From: Campylobacter concisus
GTDB taxonomy: Bacteria; Campylobacterota; Campylobacteria; Campylobacterales; Campylobacteraceae
Length of the DNA stretch: 64,000 nt
Direction: 5' to 3'
NCBI RefSeq assembly: GCF_003048875.2
Contig: NZ_CP049264.1
Span: 434,001 to 498,000, forward strand
The translations under genes were made by a program, and so were the position numbers. This document shows, in pieces, positions 47,089-55,197 of this stretch (the stretch's first letter is position 1; each line of letters begins with the position of its first letter). The notes under the pieces are model-generated. The model saw only the letters and a list, made by a program, of their open reading frames with translations, searched no databases and was not told the DNA's origin.

Positions 47089-47112
47089 TCAAAGGGAGAA
47101 AGCTCCCTTTGA
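47089..47112 (+). terminator. Terminator after mscL
   Basis: A perfect 9-pair stem, CAAAGGGAG/CTCCCTTTG with an AAAG loop. The following T run is weak. Confidence 0.75.
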
Positions 47113-47177
47113 AATCCGTTAAATTTTGTCCTATTTTTTATGCTAAAATGCTTTTTCATCTTAAAAGCGAGTGTAAC

Positions 47178-47816
47178 ATGATAGAACAAATCCCATTTTT
47201 TCAAGGTCTTAGCGCCGAGGATCTAGCCAAACTTGAAGCAATAAGCGTTGTTAAAAAATACAAAAAAGGCGAGTTTTTATTTATAGAGGGCGAGGAGCCA
47301 AAGTGGCTTACGTTTTTGATAACTGGCTCGGTTAAACTTTATAAAACTACGGCAAATGGCAAGGAAATTTTTATCCATCAGCTTGCGCCTATGAATTTTG
47401 TAGCTGAAGTTGTAAATTTTGAAAATATACCTTATCCAGCAAGCGCCATTTTTACTATTTCTGGCGAGGTTTTAAAGATAAATTATGAAAAATTTGAATC
47501 ACAATTTTTAACAAAGCCAGAAATTTGCATGAAATTTCTAAAATCAATGGCTCAAAAGATAAGAATAACTACAAATTTACTCCACCAAGAACTAATACTA
47601 AGCTCCGAAGAGAAGGTGGCTAGGTTCATTTTAAATCATGAAGATCTATTTAATGAACTAAAACATACAAAAATTTCATCAATACTCAATATGACTCCAG
47701 AAACTTTTTCGAGAATTTTAAATAAATTTAAAACAAATGGTTTAGTCAAACTTGATGAGAAGAACCAAATTTTGGAAAAAAATGTAGGTGGCCTACAAGA
47801 AATTTATTCTTATTGA
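47178..47816 (+). CDS. Crp/Fnr-family transcription regulator
   Basis: The 212-residue protein has an N-terminal cyclic-nucleotide-binding-type domain (PFFQGLSAEDLAKLEAI, then GEFLFIEGEEP) and a C-terminal HTH (LNMTPETFSRILNKF near residues 170-185). No Cys cluster for a 4Fe-4S site is visible at the N-terminus, so it is not an oxygen sensor of the FNR type. It may sense NO or nitrite as DNR/NssR-type members do, which is inference. I use the ATG at 47178. The frame is open to a TTG at 47109 that lies in the mscL terminator. It precedes the haoCA genes. Confidence 0.85.
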   Translation: MIEQIPFFQGLSAEDLAKLEAISVVKKYKKGEFLFIEGEEPKWLTFLITGSVKLYKTTANGKEIFIHQLAPMNFVAEVVNFENIPYPASAIFTISGEVLKINYEKFESQFLTKPEICMKFLKSMAQKIRITTNLLHQELILSSEEKVARFILNHEDLFNELKHTKISSILNMTPETFSRILNKFKTNGLVKLDEKNQILEKNVGGLQEIYSY

Positions 47817-47894
47817 AAGTTAATATCAAATAAATATTTTCATTTACTTAAAGAAAAAATTTATATATTTTTGGATAGTATTCGTCTAAAATTT

Positions 47895-47910
47895 TCGTAA
47901 AAATTTACGA
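47895..47910 (+). promoter_or_regulatory. Palindrome upstream of haoC
   Basis: TCGTAAA-AA-TTTACGA is a 7+7 inverted repeat 27 bases before the TTG start, adjacent to a TATATT -10-like sequence. It is a possible regulator site. Confidence 0.5.
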
Positions 47911-47936
47911 TATATTGATAAATTCAGGAGGAAAAT

Positions 47937-48509
47937 TTGGCTGAAGTTAAGAAGAAATTTTTTGTTTGGTCATCTGTGATAATAGGCATCGTAATCGGCC
48001 TTATCGCTTCTATGGGCATAGCTGATGCACTTCATGCTACTGGTAGCGGCTACATCTGTACCATTTGTCACACGATGGATCCTATGAATGCTGCATATCA
48101 TGAAGACGCGCACGGCGGCAATAACAAGCTTGGCATAAAAGCTGAATGTTCAGCCTGTCACCTAAACCATACAAGTGCCTATACCTATGTACTTACAAAA
48201 CTTAAAGTATCGATAAATGATGGCTATAAGACATTTTTTACAGATACTGACAAGATCGACTGGCGTAAAAAGCGCGAGCATGCATCTCACTTTGTCTATG
48301 ATAGTGGATGTTTGACTTGTCACTCAAATTTAAAAAATGTTATTCAAGCTGGCAAATCATTCTTGCCACATAGAGATTATTTTGTTCTTGGAAATCCTAA
48401 TAAAAAATCATGTGTTGACTGCCATGAGCATGTTGGTCACAAGAATTTAGGACTACAAATCGATAAATTTGAAGCAATTAAAAAACAAGAAAACAATAAA
48501 ACCAAGTAA
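47937..48509 (+). CDS. Tetraheme quinol dehydrogenase (NapC/NrfH family), HaoC type
   Basis: This is a membrane-anchored c-type cytochrome passing electrons from menaquinol to the periplasmic octaheme partner encoded next. The 190-residue protein has one N-terminal helix (about 10-32) and four CxxCH motifs at Cys41-His45, Cys71-His75, Cys125-His129 and Cys159-His163. The first is CTICHTM, the NrfH-like pattern in which Met can ligate the heme. The TTG start has a strong AGGAGG ribosome-binding site 5 bases before it. The NrfH and HaoC groups are similar, and the partner decides for HaoC. Confidence 0.88.
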   Translation: MAEVKKKFFVWSSVIIGIVIGLIASMGIADALHATGSGYICTICHTMDPMNAAYHEDAHGGNNKLGIKAECSACHLNHTSAYTYVLTKLKVSINDGYKTFFTDTDKIDWRKKREHASHFVYDSGCLTCHSNLKNVIQAGKSFLPHRDYFVLGNPNKKSCVDCHEHVGHKNLGLQIDKFEAIKKQENNKTK

Positions 48510-48518
48510 GGAGGAGAG

Positions 48519-49886
48519 ATGTTTAAAAAGTCGCTAATGTTATTAGCCTGTCTAATGTCTTTTGGCTTTGCCGCAAACATGGATGCAAATAAATCTGACG
48601 CTTTAAACCTTAATGTTGTAAAAAACATTAAAGTTGCTCACAAAATGTCAGACTTATCAAAAAGCTGTGTTGAGTGCCACGCTAAAGAGACACCCGGCAT
48701 AGTTGCCGATTGGAAAAATAGTCGCCACGCTCACGTTGGCGTAAGTTGTATGGATTGCCACTCTGTAAATGCAGATAATCCTATGGCTTCAGTTAAGGTG
48801 CATCCAAAAGATTCTAACAACCATGTTTCAATGCTAGTTAGCCCAAAAACTTGTGCTAAGTGCCACGAAAACGAAGTTGATGAACTAGTAAAGAGCGGTC
48901 ACGCAAGAGCTGCTATGCAAATGTATGCTAATCCTGCAATGGTGAAACTAATGTATCACTATGAGGGAGCAGATCATCCTGACTTTAAAATGGCTCCAGA
49001 TGCCACTGGTTGTTCTCAGTGCCACGGAACCGTCATCAAACTAGACGCTGATCACAAACCTACAAAAGAGACTTGGCCAAACTATGGTATAGGCAATGTT
49101 TATCCAGATGGTGGCGTAGGTAACTGTAAATCATGTCACAGCGCGCACACATTTAGCGTAGCTGAAGCTAGAAAACCAGCTGCTTGTGCATCTTGCCACC
49201 TTGGACCTGATCACCCAGATATTGAGATATTCAACAACTCAATGCACGGACATATCTATAACAGTGAAGCTCACAAATGGAACTTTGATGCTGCTCCTGA
49301 TACATGGGATGTACCAGACTTTAGAGCTCCAACTTGTGCAGCTTGCCACATGAGTGGTGTTGGTGAAACAACAACAACTCACAACGTTTCAAGAAGACTA
49401 AAATGGAACCTATGGGGCATCAGCAGTAAGCTAAGAACAGCTGGTGATGAACAAGCTGCTGTTGTTTACGAAAAAACTGGCAAACTAACCATAGGAACGC
49501 CACTTGCAGGTCATCCAAATGGACCAGAAGCAGCAAGAGCTGAGATGAAACTAGTTTGTAAAGCTTGCCACTCTACAACTCACACAGATAACTTCTTCAT
49601 TATGGGTGATAAACAAGTAGAGCTTTATAACGTTTATAGCGCTGAAGCAACTAAGATGCTTGAAGAGTTGAAAGCTAAAAACCTACTACTAGAAGATGCT
49701 TGGTCAGATGAATTCCAAGATGTCTATTATCATATGTGGCACCATGAAGGTCGTCGTATGAGACAAGGCGCTCTAATGGGTGGTCCTGACTACTCACACT
49801 GGCATGGTGTATTCGAAGTTAAGAACGACATTAGAAAACTTCGCAAAATCTATAAAGAAAGAATTGAGTCTGGCAAAGTCCAGTAA
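48519..49886 (+). CDS. haoA: Octaheme c-type cytochrome, epsilon-Hao type
   Basis: This 455-residue periplasmic protein has a signal peptide (about 1-19) and eight CxxCH motifs, with His at residues 54, 81, 116, 169, 207, 227, 277 and 351. Five-heme NrfA is therefore excluded. The C-terminal segment MWHHEGRRMRQGALMGGPDYSHWHG fits the Hao family. Characterised epsilon-Hao proteins lack the tyrosine that crosslinks the P460 heme and reduce nitrite or hydroxylamine rather than oxidise it, which I take from the literature. Whether the crosslinking Tyr is missing here needs alignment. It follows haoC by 9 bases with AGGAGAG, and ends in a strong terminator. Confidence 0.9.
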   Translation: MFKKSLMLLACLMSFGFAANMDANKSDALNLNVVKNIKVAHKMSDLSKSCVECHAKETPGIVADWKNSRHAHVGVSCMDCHSVNADNPMASVKVHPKDSNNHVSMLVSPKTCAKCHENEVDELVKSGHARAAMQMYANPAMVKLMYHYEGADHPDFKMAPDATGCSQCHGTVIKLDADHKPTKETWPNYGIGNVYPDGGVGNCKSCHSAHTFSVAEARKPAACASCHLGPDHPDIEIFNNSMHGHIYNSEAHKWNFDAAPDTWDVPDFRAPTCAACHMSGVGETTTTHNVSRRLKWNLWGISSKLRTAGDEQAAVVYEKTGKLTIGTPLAGHPNGPEAARAEMKLVCKACHSTTHTDNFFIMGDKQVELYNVYSAEATKMLEELKAKNLLLEDAWSDEFQDVYYHMWHHEGRRMRQGALMGGPDYSHWHGVFEVKNDIRKLRKIYKERIESGKVQ

Positions 49887-49892
49887 TCCTTT

Positions 49893-49921
49893 TTAAGGTG
49901 GGAGTTTTCCCACCTTTTTAT
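49893..49921 (+). terminator. Terminator after haoA
   Basis: AAGGTGGGA (49895-49903) pairs with TCCCACCTT (49908-49916), loop GTTT, followed by TTTTA. Confidence 0.9.
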
Positions 49922-50079
49922 TTTTAAATTCCAAAATTTTATCTTTTAGTTATTATCCTAAAGCAAATATCTTTTAATAATTATTTTTGTAAATTTAAAT
50001 CATAAAATCATACGGCTTAGCACTACAAATTGTTCTAAATAATTAATAAAATTTATAATGTAAATTTAAAAATATAAAA

Positions 50080-50085
50080 TATAAT
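50080..50085 (+). promoter_or_regulatory. -10 element for the metallophosphoesterase gene
   Basis: TATAAT lies 22 bases upstream of the TTG start at 50107, in an AT-rich 220-base intergenic region. Confidence 0.6.
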
Positions 50086-50106
50086 CTTTGTTTTCAAGGA
50101 GATATT

Positions 50107-51219
50107 TTGGGACTTTTTCGGATCATTATTGGGGCATTTATCTTTAGTGTTTTTACAAATTTATATTCATACAAACGTTTTATCAAAAAGGTATCGTTTT
50201 TTACACCGCATCTTAAAAAAATTCGTATATTTTTCTATATTATTAGTGTGCTTGAGTTTGTATTTGTTCTTCAACTAAGATTTCCTTTTTTAAATATAGA
50301 ACTCTATCTGATAGCAGGGACGCTCATTGGTTTTTCTCTATTTTTATTTGGTGTTAGTTTGTTTTATGATGTTGTTAGATCCATTTGTTCAAAAGCTCAT
50401 TTTAATCCCACAAGACGAAAATTTATTAAATTTTGCTTTGATGTGACATTTGTCATTTTTGTAGTTGCTTGCTTTTTGAAAGGAATTTTTAACGCACTTA
50501 CTCCGCCAAAGATCAGACAAGTTAGTATAAAAATAAAAAATTTACAAAGTGATCTAAAAATAGCCATGATAACTGATGTGCACATTGGTGAGTTTTTGCA
50601 AAAGGATTTTGTGGCTGAGCTTGTGAAAGAGATAAATTTAGCTAGACCAGATCTAGTCGTGATAGTTGGCGACTTGGTCGATATGAGAGCTGAGCTTATA
50701 GGGGATTTTTTAGATCCATTAAAAAATCTTAAAAGCACCTATGGCACCTTTTATGTCCCTGGCAATCACGAATACTACCACGGAGTTGATGGGATACTAG
50801 AAAAAATTCGCGCTCTTGGCATTAGGATACTTGGCAATAAAAATGAAAAAATAGCTGGCATAAATTTAGCTGGGGTCTATGATCTAGCTGGCATAAGGTT
50901 TAAAAATTTAGAGCCAAATTTAGATGAAGCGCTAGCTGGACGCGACCCAAATTCGCCTACCATCCTACTCTCTCATCAGCCAAAATTTATAAAAACTATG
51001 CAAAAAGATGTTGATCTAGTCCTTTGCGGTCACACGCACGCTGGACAAATTTTCCCTTTTAGTATCCTAGTTTTGCTGGATCAGGGTTTTTTACATGGGC
51101 TTTATAAGATTAATGATAGAATGCAAGCTTATGTTAGTAGCGGTGCAGGATTTTGGGGGCCGCCGGTTAGGATATTTGCTCCAAGTGAGATCGCTATTTT
51201 AAATTTAAGCAAGGACTAA
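50107..51219 (+). CDS. Membrane-anchored metallophosphoesterase (YkuE/YaeI type)
   Basis: The 370-residue protein has four hydrophobic segments in the first 125 residues and then a calcineurin-like phosphoesterase domain with the metal motifs DVHIGEF near residue 155, GDLVD near 193, GNHEYY near 219 and GHTHAGQ near 303. Homologues act on lipids such as UDP-diacylglucosamine, but the substrate is not evident. The next gene is psd, so a phospholipid role is plausible. The TTG start has AAGGAG 5 bases before it. Confidence 0.88.
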   Translation: MGLFRIIIGAFIFSVFTNLYSYKRFIKKVSFFTPHLKKIRIFFYIISVLEFVFVLQLRFPFLNIELYLIAGTLIGFSLFLFGVSLFYDVVRSICSKAHFNPTRRKFIKFCFDVTFVIFVVACFLKGIFNALTPPKIRQVSIKIKNLQSDLKIAMITDVHIGEFLQKDFVAELVKEINLARPDLVVIVGDLVDMRAELIGDFLDPLKNLKSTYGTFYVPGNHEYYHGVDGILEKIRALGIRILGNKNEKIAGINLAGVYDLAGIRFKNLEPNLDEALAGRDPNSPTILLSHQPKFIKTMQKDVDLVLCGHTHAGQIFPFSILVLLDQGFLHGLYKINDRMQAYVSSGAGFWGPPVRIFAPSEIAILNLSKD

Positions 51220-51220
51220 A

Positions 51221-52018
51221 ATGAACAAGGACAATCTCTTCTCTCAAATTTTTGGCAAGGTAGCAAAAATAAACTTTTTCAAGCCGCTTCAAGAGCTTAT
51301 CAACTCCTTTTATGTAAAGCTTTTTAAGATCGATATGAGCGAGTTTAAGTCAGCAAATGAGTATAAAAATTTAAACGAACTTTTCACTAGAGAGCTCTTA
51401 AAACCAAGAGAATTTGACGCAGCAGATGAGATATTTATAAGTCCTGTTGATGGTACCTGCCTTAGTTTTGGCACCACGAAAGAGCTAGAAGCTTTTAGCA
51501 TAAAAAGCATGAGCTACGGTGTGAAGGAGCTTTTGGGGCAGGGCGAGCTTGATGGCGAGTTTGACTTTGCCAACATCTATCTTAGCCCAAAAGACTATCA
51601 TCACTATCATGCACCTTGCGATATTACGATAAAAAAAGCGGTCTATATCCCAGGCAAGCTTTACAGTGTGGCGGTAAAATGGCTTGGCAAGGTCGATAGC
51701 CTTTATACCAAAAACGAGCGTGTGGCGCTACTTTGTGAGATGAAAAATGGCAAAAAACTTTGGCTAGTTTTCGTGGGTGCGCTAAACGTTGGTAAGATGA
51801 AATTTTGCTTTGATGAGCGTATCCAGACAAATGCGATGGCAAATTTTACACAAATTTATGAATATGAAAATTTACACATTAAAAAGGGCGAGCGTCTTGG
51901 AAATTTCGAGCTTGGCTCAACCATCGTCATACTTAGCGAAAAAGATGCGATCGAGTACAACCTCTTTGAAAACAAAGAGCTAAAATTTGCTGAAGCGATC
52001 GGCAGGATAAAAGAGTAA
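51221..52018 (+). CDS. psd: Phosphatidylserine decarboxylase
   Basis: This membrane-associated pyruvoyl enzyme makes phosphatidylethanolamine. The 265-residue proenzyme has the self-cleavage motif LGST near residue 229, and DYHHYHAPCD near residue 125. The Ser of LGST would become the pyruvoyl group of the small alpha chain. It starts two bases after the preceding stop, so it is cotranscribed with the metallophosphoesterase. Confidence 0.95.
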   Translation: MNKDNLFSQIFGKVAKINFFKPLQELINSFYVKLFKIDMSEFKSANEYKNLNELFTRELLKPREFDAADEIFISPVDGTCLSFGTTKELEAFSIKSMSYGVKELLGQGELDGEFDFANIYLSPKDYHHYHAPCDITIKKAVYIPGKLYSVAVKWLGKVDSLYTKNERVALLCEMKNGKKLWLVFVGALNVGKMKFCFDERIQTNAMANFTQIYEYENLHIKKGERLGNFELGSTIVILSEKDAIEYNLFENKELKFAEAIGRIKE

Positions 52019-52031
52019 ATTTGATCCAAAG

Positions 52032-52059
52032 CTAGCCTGATGCCAAATTTACAGGCTAG
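52032..52059 (+). terminator. Terminator-like hairpin after psd
   Basis: CTAGCCTG/CAGGCTAG is a perfect 8-pair stem with a 12-base loop, 13 bases after the psd stop. The following T-rich stretch is moderate. Confidence 0.6.
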
Positions 52060-52279
52060 TTAAATTTCTATTTTTACCTATGTCGTTTTGAGAATAAATT
52101 TGATCTACTACCAGCTTATGTCAATTCAAAATCCTGCAAATCCTTTTAGCAAAATGTTAGCTGGAAACTCATTTGATTAAAATCGTTTTGCTAAAACGCA
52201 AGTCACTTTAAATCAAAGCGGCAAATTTCCCAGTAAAAATTTAAATTTTACCTCACATAAATTTACTAAAGATACAAGC

Positions 52280-52308
52280 CTATAAATTTAGTTCAAATTT
52301 ATAGGCTA
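52280..52308 (-). terminator. Terminator-like hairpin after the kinase-like gene
   Basis: GCCTATAAATTT/AAATTTATAGGC forms a perfect 12-pair stem with a 5-base AGTTC loop, 9 bases after the minus-strand stop at 52318. The minus-strand continuation is TTGTATCTTT. Confidence 0.75.
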
Positions 52309-52317
52309 GCCAAAAAC

Positions 52318-55197
52318 TCAAATCTTAAATTTTATAAACTTAAAGTTGTTCTTTAGTTCATTTTGAGTCGAATTTATCTCGCCAAGCTCTGATTTTACGA
52401 AGTTTGTAAGCTCTATCTTGCTCACGCTTGGAGATAGGATTTTTATATACTCTTTTTGGTTTTTAAGCTCTAAGTTGTTGCTAAAAAGAAGCACTCTAGC
52501 ATCCAGCTTTAGCCCAGCTCTAAGCTCAGATATCGTAACTAAAAGCTCTTTTATATCAAAGCCCTCTGCCGTTTCATCCACAAGCGCTAGCGAGCAAGGT
52601 TTCGTCTTTATCTTTATCAAAAGCTCGCTAAAGCTATTTGCCACCTCAAGCGTGTTTTGAAACTCGCCAAGAGCGCCAGCAAATATCTTATTTTCAAGCT
52701 TCGTGCTCTTGTAAATCACTATATTTTCGTTTTTACTAAAGTATCTATTTTCTTTGCTTGGCTTATAGTTTTTTATAAATTTAGGCAAAATTTGATTTAG
52801 CTCATCTTTGCTAAAAGGCTTTCTGATCTTCTCATCAAACGCCGGCAGCAGCTCTCTTTCAGGGATATTTGAGGTATTTGAGACCACAGCGACTAAATTT
52901 ATCTTCTCTTCTTGAAGCGATCTTATCTCTTTTACGAAATTTGCCACGCCATTTTCAAAAAATGAAGCATCGATAAAGACTGCGTTAAATCTATTTAAAA
53001 GTAGTGCTTGTTTAAGCTCTTTGTGGCTGCTAACGCCTATGACTTCGCAGTCTAAGAAGCTAAAAGCGCGCGAAAACATCTCAAGACTAAGTGGATTTTT
53101 ATCGCATAGTAAAAAGAGCACTTTCTCTTCAGTCAAGCTCTCGCCCCTATTTTTCTCCATATAGACAAGCCGCGCAACGCTAAGTGGCGTGAGCGGATCT
53201 TTTAGCAAGACCACATTTTTTATATTTATATTTTTACTAGCACTCTGCCTTGCAAAGACGATATCGTAGTTTTTAGCTTGTGCTTGGTTGTTTGAGATGA
53301 TATTTTGAAACCTAAGCCCCATATCTTCTAAAGTAGCTGCAAAAAATTCATTATATTTTGCATTTATATCAGGCAGATACGCGATCCTTAGCTCGTGATT
53401 TAGGCTGAAATTTTGTAGTTTTTGCACCTTTTTTAGACTAAGGATAAATTTAAACTCATTACCAGCTCCGCCAAGCGTGCTTATGTCAAGGCTTGAGTTA
53501 AAAAGCTTTAGATAAAAGCTAGCAAGTCTTAGATAAAACTCGCTCTCTTCGTCGTTTATCTCATTTTCATCTTCTGCGTTTAAAGCTTTTATCTGCTCTT
53601 CATTTATGAAAATTTGATTTGTCCTTATCTTTGTTTCGATTAGCAAAAGACCACTTTGACTAAGGGCGTCGCTGACATTTTTTATCTCTACTATCAAGTT
53701 AGCAAATTTATCACATTTTGTCACGACAGCTTGCATGATAGAGCCAAAGACGGCGCTTATCTTCTCGCTATCGCCCTCTAGCTCGTCGCTAATGTTTGCA
53801 TCAAGATAGGTTAAGAAATTTAGCTTTTTCTCTTGCGTGAAAGGTATCTGCGCTTCAAGGATGTTTGAAAATAAAATTTGTGGGTTAAATGGCTTTAAAT
53901 TTAGTCCAACCTCACCATTTCTGCTATCAAGCAAGCCTTTTATATTGCTGTAATTTATCGCTATTATTTGGCTATTTTTTTCTAAATTTTCAAAAAGAAG
54001 CTCATTTTTTACCACATTTTCATCTTTTTTTAGGGTAGCGACCGAGCTAAATATCTGCTCTTTTGCTTGATAAAATTTCTTACTTAGCCTAACAAGCAGT
54101 CTATCTTTTATCGCAGCAAAGCTTCTTTCTTGCTCATACTTTTGAAGTAGCTCTTTATATAGGGTTATGAAGCTTTCTATTAAATTTTGTGGATTTCTAT
54201 CACCTCTTTTTAAAATCTCATCTCTTACAAGCTTCATTTTTTGGTTTAAATTTTCTAGAGCTTTTAGCCAGATGTATGTTTTATAGCCAGCGTAAAAGAG
54301 CCAAAGCGATAGAAAAAACATCAAAAATGTTAGAGAAAGCACCTTTACTCTAAAGTTATCATTTAGTCTCTTTAGCTCGTCACTTAAGACATTTGCTATC
54401 TTGCTGAAAAGCTTAGCTCTATTGCTTTCAAAGGTATATATCTGCAAAATTTCATCACGTGTTAGCTCATTTTTTAGCTTTAGCTTAAGGCGGATCTCGT
54501 CATAGCCCTGAGAGGTCTCTATATTATCAAGCCTATCTATATCTCTTATTATGTTGTCTTTTATGTCGCCATTTGGGAGTAAATTTGCATTTATATCGTT
54601 GTATTTAAGGCTATCTAGAGATTGTTTTAGCGAACTTTCGGTAATTTTTTCTTTACCCATAAGCACAGCCAAGATATGCTCTTTTGTGGTATTTACGTTT
54701 TGAAGCAGCTCATAGGTTCTAAGTAAAGAGAGTATATGACGCTTGATATCAATGTCTAAAGCAACATCTCTAAATAAAATTTGCCCACTTTCAACAGCAG
54801 AATTTGCTAACTCAACAAAGCTAAGAAACGAGAGATTAGAGCTCTCCCAACTTGCATTTGCGTTTTTTAAAACTTCATTTAGCCTATCTCTTATCCTTTT
54901 ATCATCTGGTGTGTTAGAAAGAGTGTTTGATAAACTTTTTACAAACAAATTCTTAGCAGCATTTGCCTCTCTTAAAGCCGCTTCATCTTGAGGTGACCTA
55001 GTTTGACTATATCTTTCGTAAGCAATTCTTTCTGAAACGATCGCATCTAAGGTTTTTCTTATCAAACTTTCTCTTTTTACCTCGCTATTTATGCCATAAG
55101 AGATCCTAAATTTATCAAAGTAGAGCGCGCCACTATAAAAGCAAGCGAAAGCTGCCAAAAATATCGGCAAAAGAACTAAAAATTTACTAACCCTCAT
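52318..55197 (-). CDS. Large degenerate sensor-kinase-like membrane protein with receiver domain
   Basis: The 959-residue protein has an N-terminal helix, a helical periplasmic region at about 30-280, a second membrane helix (about 282-305), then a coiled coil. Residues about 345-620 align with histidine kinase architecture but lack an obvious H-box His (LSKKFYQAKEQIFSSV), and the G-boxes are eroded (YLRLASFYLKLFNSSLDISTLGG...). A receiver domain at about 695-810 keeps likely Asp residues (LCDKNP and AVFIDASF) and the Lys of IRKPF. A second receiver-like domain at about 840-930 is weaker. The ATG at 55197 is chosen for AAAAGG at 7 bases. It overlaps the upstream gene by 11. Confidence 0.75.
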   Translation of the reverse strand: MRVSKFLVLLPIFLAAFACFYSGALYFDKFRISYGINSEVKRESLIRKTLDAIVSERIAYERYSQTRSPQDEAALREANAAKNLFVKSLSNTLSNTPDDKRIRDRLNEVLKNANASWESSNLSFLSFVELANSAVESGQILFRDVALDIDIKRHILSLLRTYELLQNVNTTKEHILAVLMGKEKITESSLKQSLDSLKYNDINANLLPNGDIKDNIIRDIDRLDNIETSQGYDEIRLKLKLKNELTRDEILQIYTFESNRAKLFSKIANVLSDELKRLNDNFRVKVLSLTFLMFFLSLWLFYAGYKTYIWLKALENLNQKMKLVRDEILKRGDRNPQNLIESFITLYKELLQKYEQERSFAAIKDRLLVRLSKKFYQAKEQIFSSVATLKKDENVVKNELLFENLEKNSQIIAINYSNIKGLLDSRNGEVGLNLKPFNPQILFSNILEAQIPFTQEKKLNFLTYLDANISDELEGDSEKISAVFGSIMQAVVTKCDKFANLIVEIKNVSDALSQSGLLLIETKIRTNQIFINEEQIKALNAEDENEINDEESEFYLRLASFYLKLFNSSLDISTLGGAGNEFKFILSLKKVQKLQNFSLNHELRIAYLPDINAKYNEFFAATLEDMGLRFQNIISNNQAQAKNYDIVFARQSASKNINIKNVVLLKDPLTPLSVARLVYMEKNRGESLTEEKVLFLLCDKNPLSLEMFSRAFSFLDCEVIGVSSHKELKQALLLNRFNAVFIDASFFENGVANFVKEIRSLQEEKINLVAVVSNTSNIPERELLPAFDEKIRKPFSKDELNQILPKFIKNYKPSKENRYFSKNENIVIYKSTKLENKIFAGALGEFQNTLEVANSFSELLIKIKTKPCSLALVDETAEGFDIKELLVTISELRAGLKLDARVLLFSNNLELKNQKEYIKILSPSVSKIELTNFVKSELGEINSTQNELKNNFKFIKFKI

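Larger units (their letters stand above)
52019..52317. other. Intergenic region with hairpins and no convincing gene
   Basis: The stretch between psd and the convergent kinase-like gene holds a hairpin at 52032-52059 and another at 52280-52308, and otherwise AT-rich sequence. A 20-codon frame at 52118-52180 (MSIQNPANPFSKMLAGNSFD) has no ribosome-binding site and may be a remnant or chance. Confidence 0.6.

Noticed and set aside
47109-47177. Longer Crp/Fnr N-terminus from the TTG at 47109
   Set aside because: The codon lies in the mscL terminator stem, and the family start fits the ATG at 47178.
47812-47835. Crp/Fnr box upstream of haoC (TTGA ... ATCAA)
   Set aside because: The half sites are separated by nine bases instead of six, so it does not fit the TTGAT-N4-ATCAA geometry.
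48519-49886. Pentaheme nitrite reductase NrfA
   Set aside because: Eight CxxCH motifs are visible and no CxxCK. NrfA has five hemes. The C-terminal Hao-like segment fits the octaheme family.
52118-52180. A 20-codon gene MSIQNPANPFSKMLAGNSFD
   Set aside because: No ribosome-binding site or recognisable homologue. Kept only as a possible remnant.
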